DNA of 5,063 nt from Deltaproteobacteria bacterium (GTDB lineage: Bacteria > Bdellovibrionota_C > UBA2361 > OMII01): contig JALRCK010000208.1 in the NCBI GenBank assembly GCA_023262305.1, forward strand, positions 1-5,063. Reading direction: 5' to 3'. The notes beneath the pieces were generated by a model, which had not been told where the DNA came from, searched no databases, and worked only from the letters and a program-made list of their open reading frames with translations. The position numbers were made by a program, and so were the translations under genes. This document shows positions 4,885-5,063 of the stretch, piece by piece (position 1 is the stretch's first letter; each line of letters opens with the position of its first letter).

Positions 4885-5063
4885 ATGCGACGCGCCTACC
4901 TCCTCATTGTTGTAGTTGTTTTTACGGCAGTCAGCTTGTGGATTGCGAGCCACCCTTTTATTGGAGTTTTTGATAGCATCATCAATTGGGGGGCAATTCA
5001 GCTTTTCCTAAAGGGGGAAGATCCCTACGACTTCGAGGCGCTCGGGGGTGTGCTCTTCGAGAA
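4885..5063 (+). CDS. N-terminus of a membrane protein, possible GT-C (GT87/DUF2029-like) glycosyltransferase, truncated at window edge
   Basis: 59 codons are visible. MRRAY is followed by a hydrophobic helix at about residues 5-24 (LLIVVVVFTAVSLWI), consistent with a signal-anchor with Arg inside. Then a loop contains FDSIINW (Asp30) and LFLKGEDPYDFEAL (40-53). A first helix followed by an Asp-bearing periplasmic loop and the G-x-DPYD-x-x-x-L motif is the pattern I know from GT87/DUF2029 polyprenyl-phosphate-sugar-dependent mannosyl or related transferases, where the loop Asp is a catalytic candidate. That is a resemblance over a short stretch, so the function stays tentative; any other polytopic envelope protein is possible. 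ATG 4885 has no Shine-Dalgarno; TTG codons at 4858 and 4810 are also open upstream. The frame is open leftward only to TGA 4807. Confidence 0.6.
   Translation, partial: MRRAYLLIVVVVFTAVSLWIASHPFIGVFDSIINWGAIQLFLKGEDPYDFEALGGVLFE

Noticed and set aside
4704..4973. GTG-started 89-codon plus frame overlapping the end of the 221-residue gene
   Set aside because: AGGAG lies 8 nt upstream, so it was considered. It overlaps 89 nt of the better membrane-protein frame and its residues show no domain or helix pattern.

Overview
This is a bacterial window of about 5 kb and roughly 50% G+C. Genes are short and carry clear Shine-Dalgarno sites. I see no rRNA, tRNA, CRISPR array, insertion sequence or phage gene. 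The lineage cannot be fixed from sequence alone. A DUF892 ferritin-like gene next to a small two-helix protein with an FVGQWAPT motif is what I would expect in soil or plant-associated Acidobacteriota or Proteobacteria, but that is recollection and a weak inference.

Layout. (1) 1-827, plus: the C-terminal part of a Cys/Met-metabolism PLP enzyme (cystathionine gamma-synthase/lyase family). It is cut by the window edge and broken by a one-base frameshift four codons before the PLP lysine. (2) 925-1538, minus: a DUF892/YciE-type ferritin-like protein, followed 20 nt downstream by a previously easy-to-miss 22-residue hydrophobic peptide with its own ribosome binding site. (3) 1736-2035, plus: a 99-residue, two-helix membrane protein divergent from the DUF892 gene. 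(4) 2114-3175, minus: a full-length AI-2E/YdiK-family (PF01594) membrane protein. (5) 3176-3521: a gene-free stretch with a strong intrinsic terminator facing minus. (6) 3522-3821, minus: a 99-residue, extremely basic, acid-free and aromatic-free protein that looks like a nucleoid or histone-H1-like tail protein. (7) 3822-4047: a divergent control region with three inverted repeats, one a hairpin capped by a GCGA (GNRA) tetraloop just ahead of a ribosome binding site. (8) 4048-4713, plus: a 221-residue soluble protein I do not recognise. (9) 4885 to the right edge, plus: the start of a membrane protein that resembles GT-C (GT87/DUF2029-like) glycosyltransferases.

How they may work together: the DUF892 protein, the small membrane proteins and the basic DNA-binding-like protein would fit general stress or stationary-phase physiology, but nothing in the sequence ties them into one pathway. 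The most unusual stretch is 3328-4713: an acid-free basic protein and an unrecognised protein, divergently transcribed from a short region dense in dyad symmetry.
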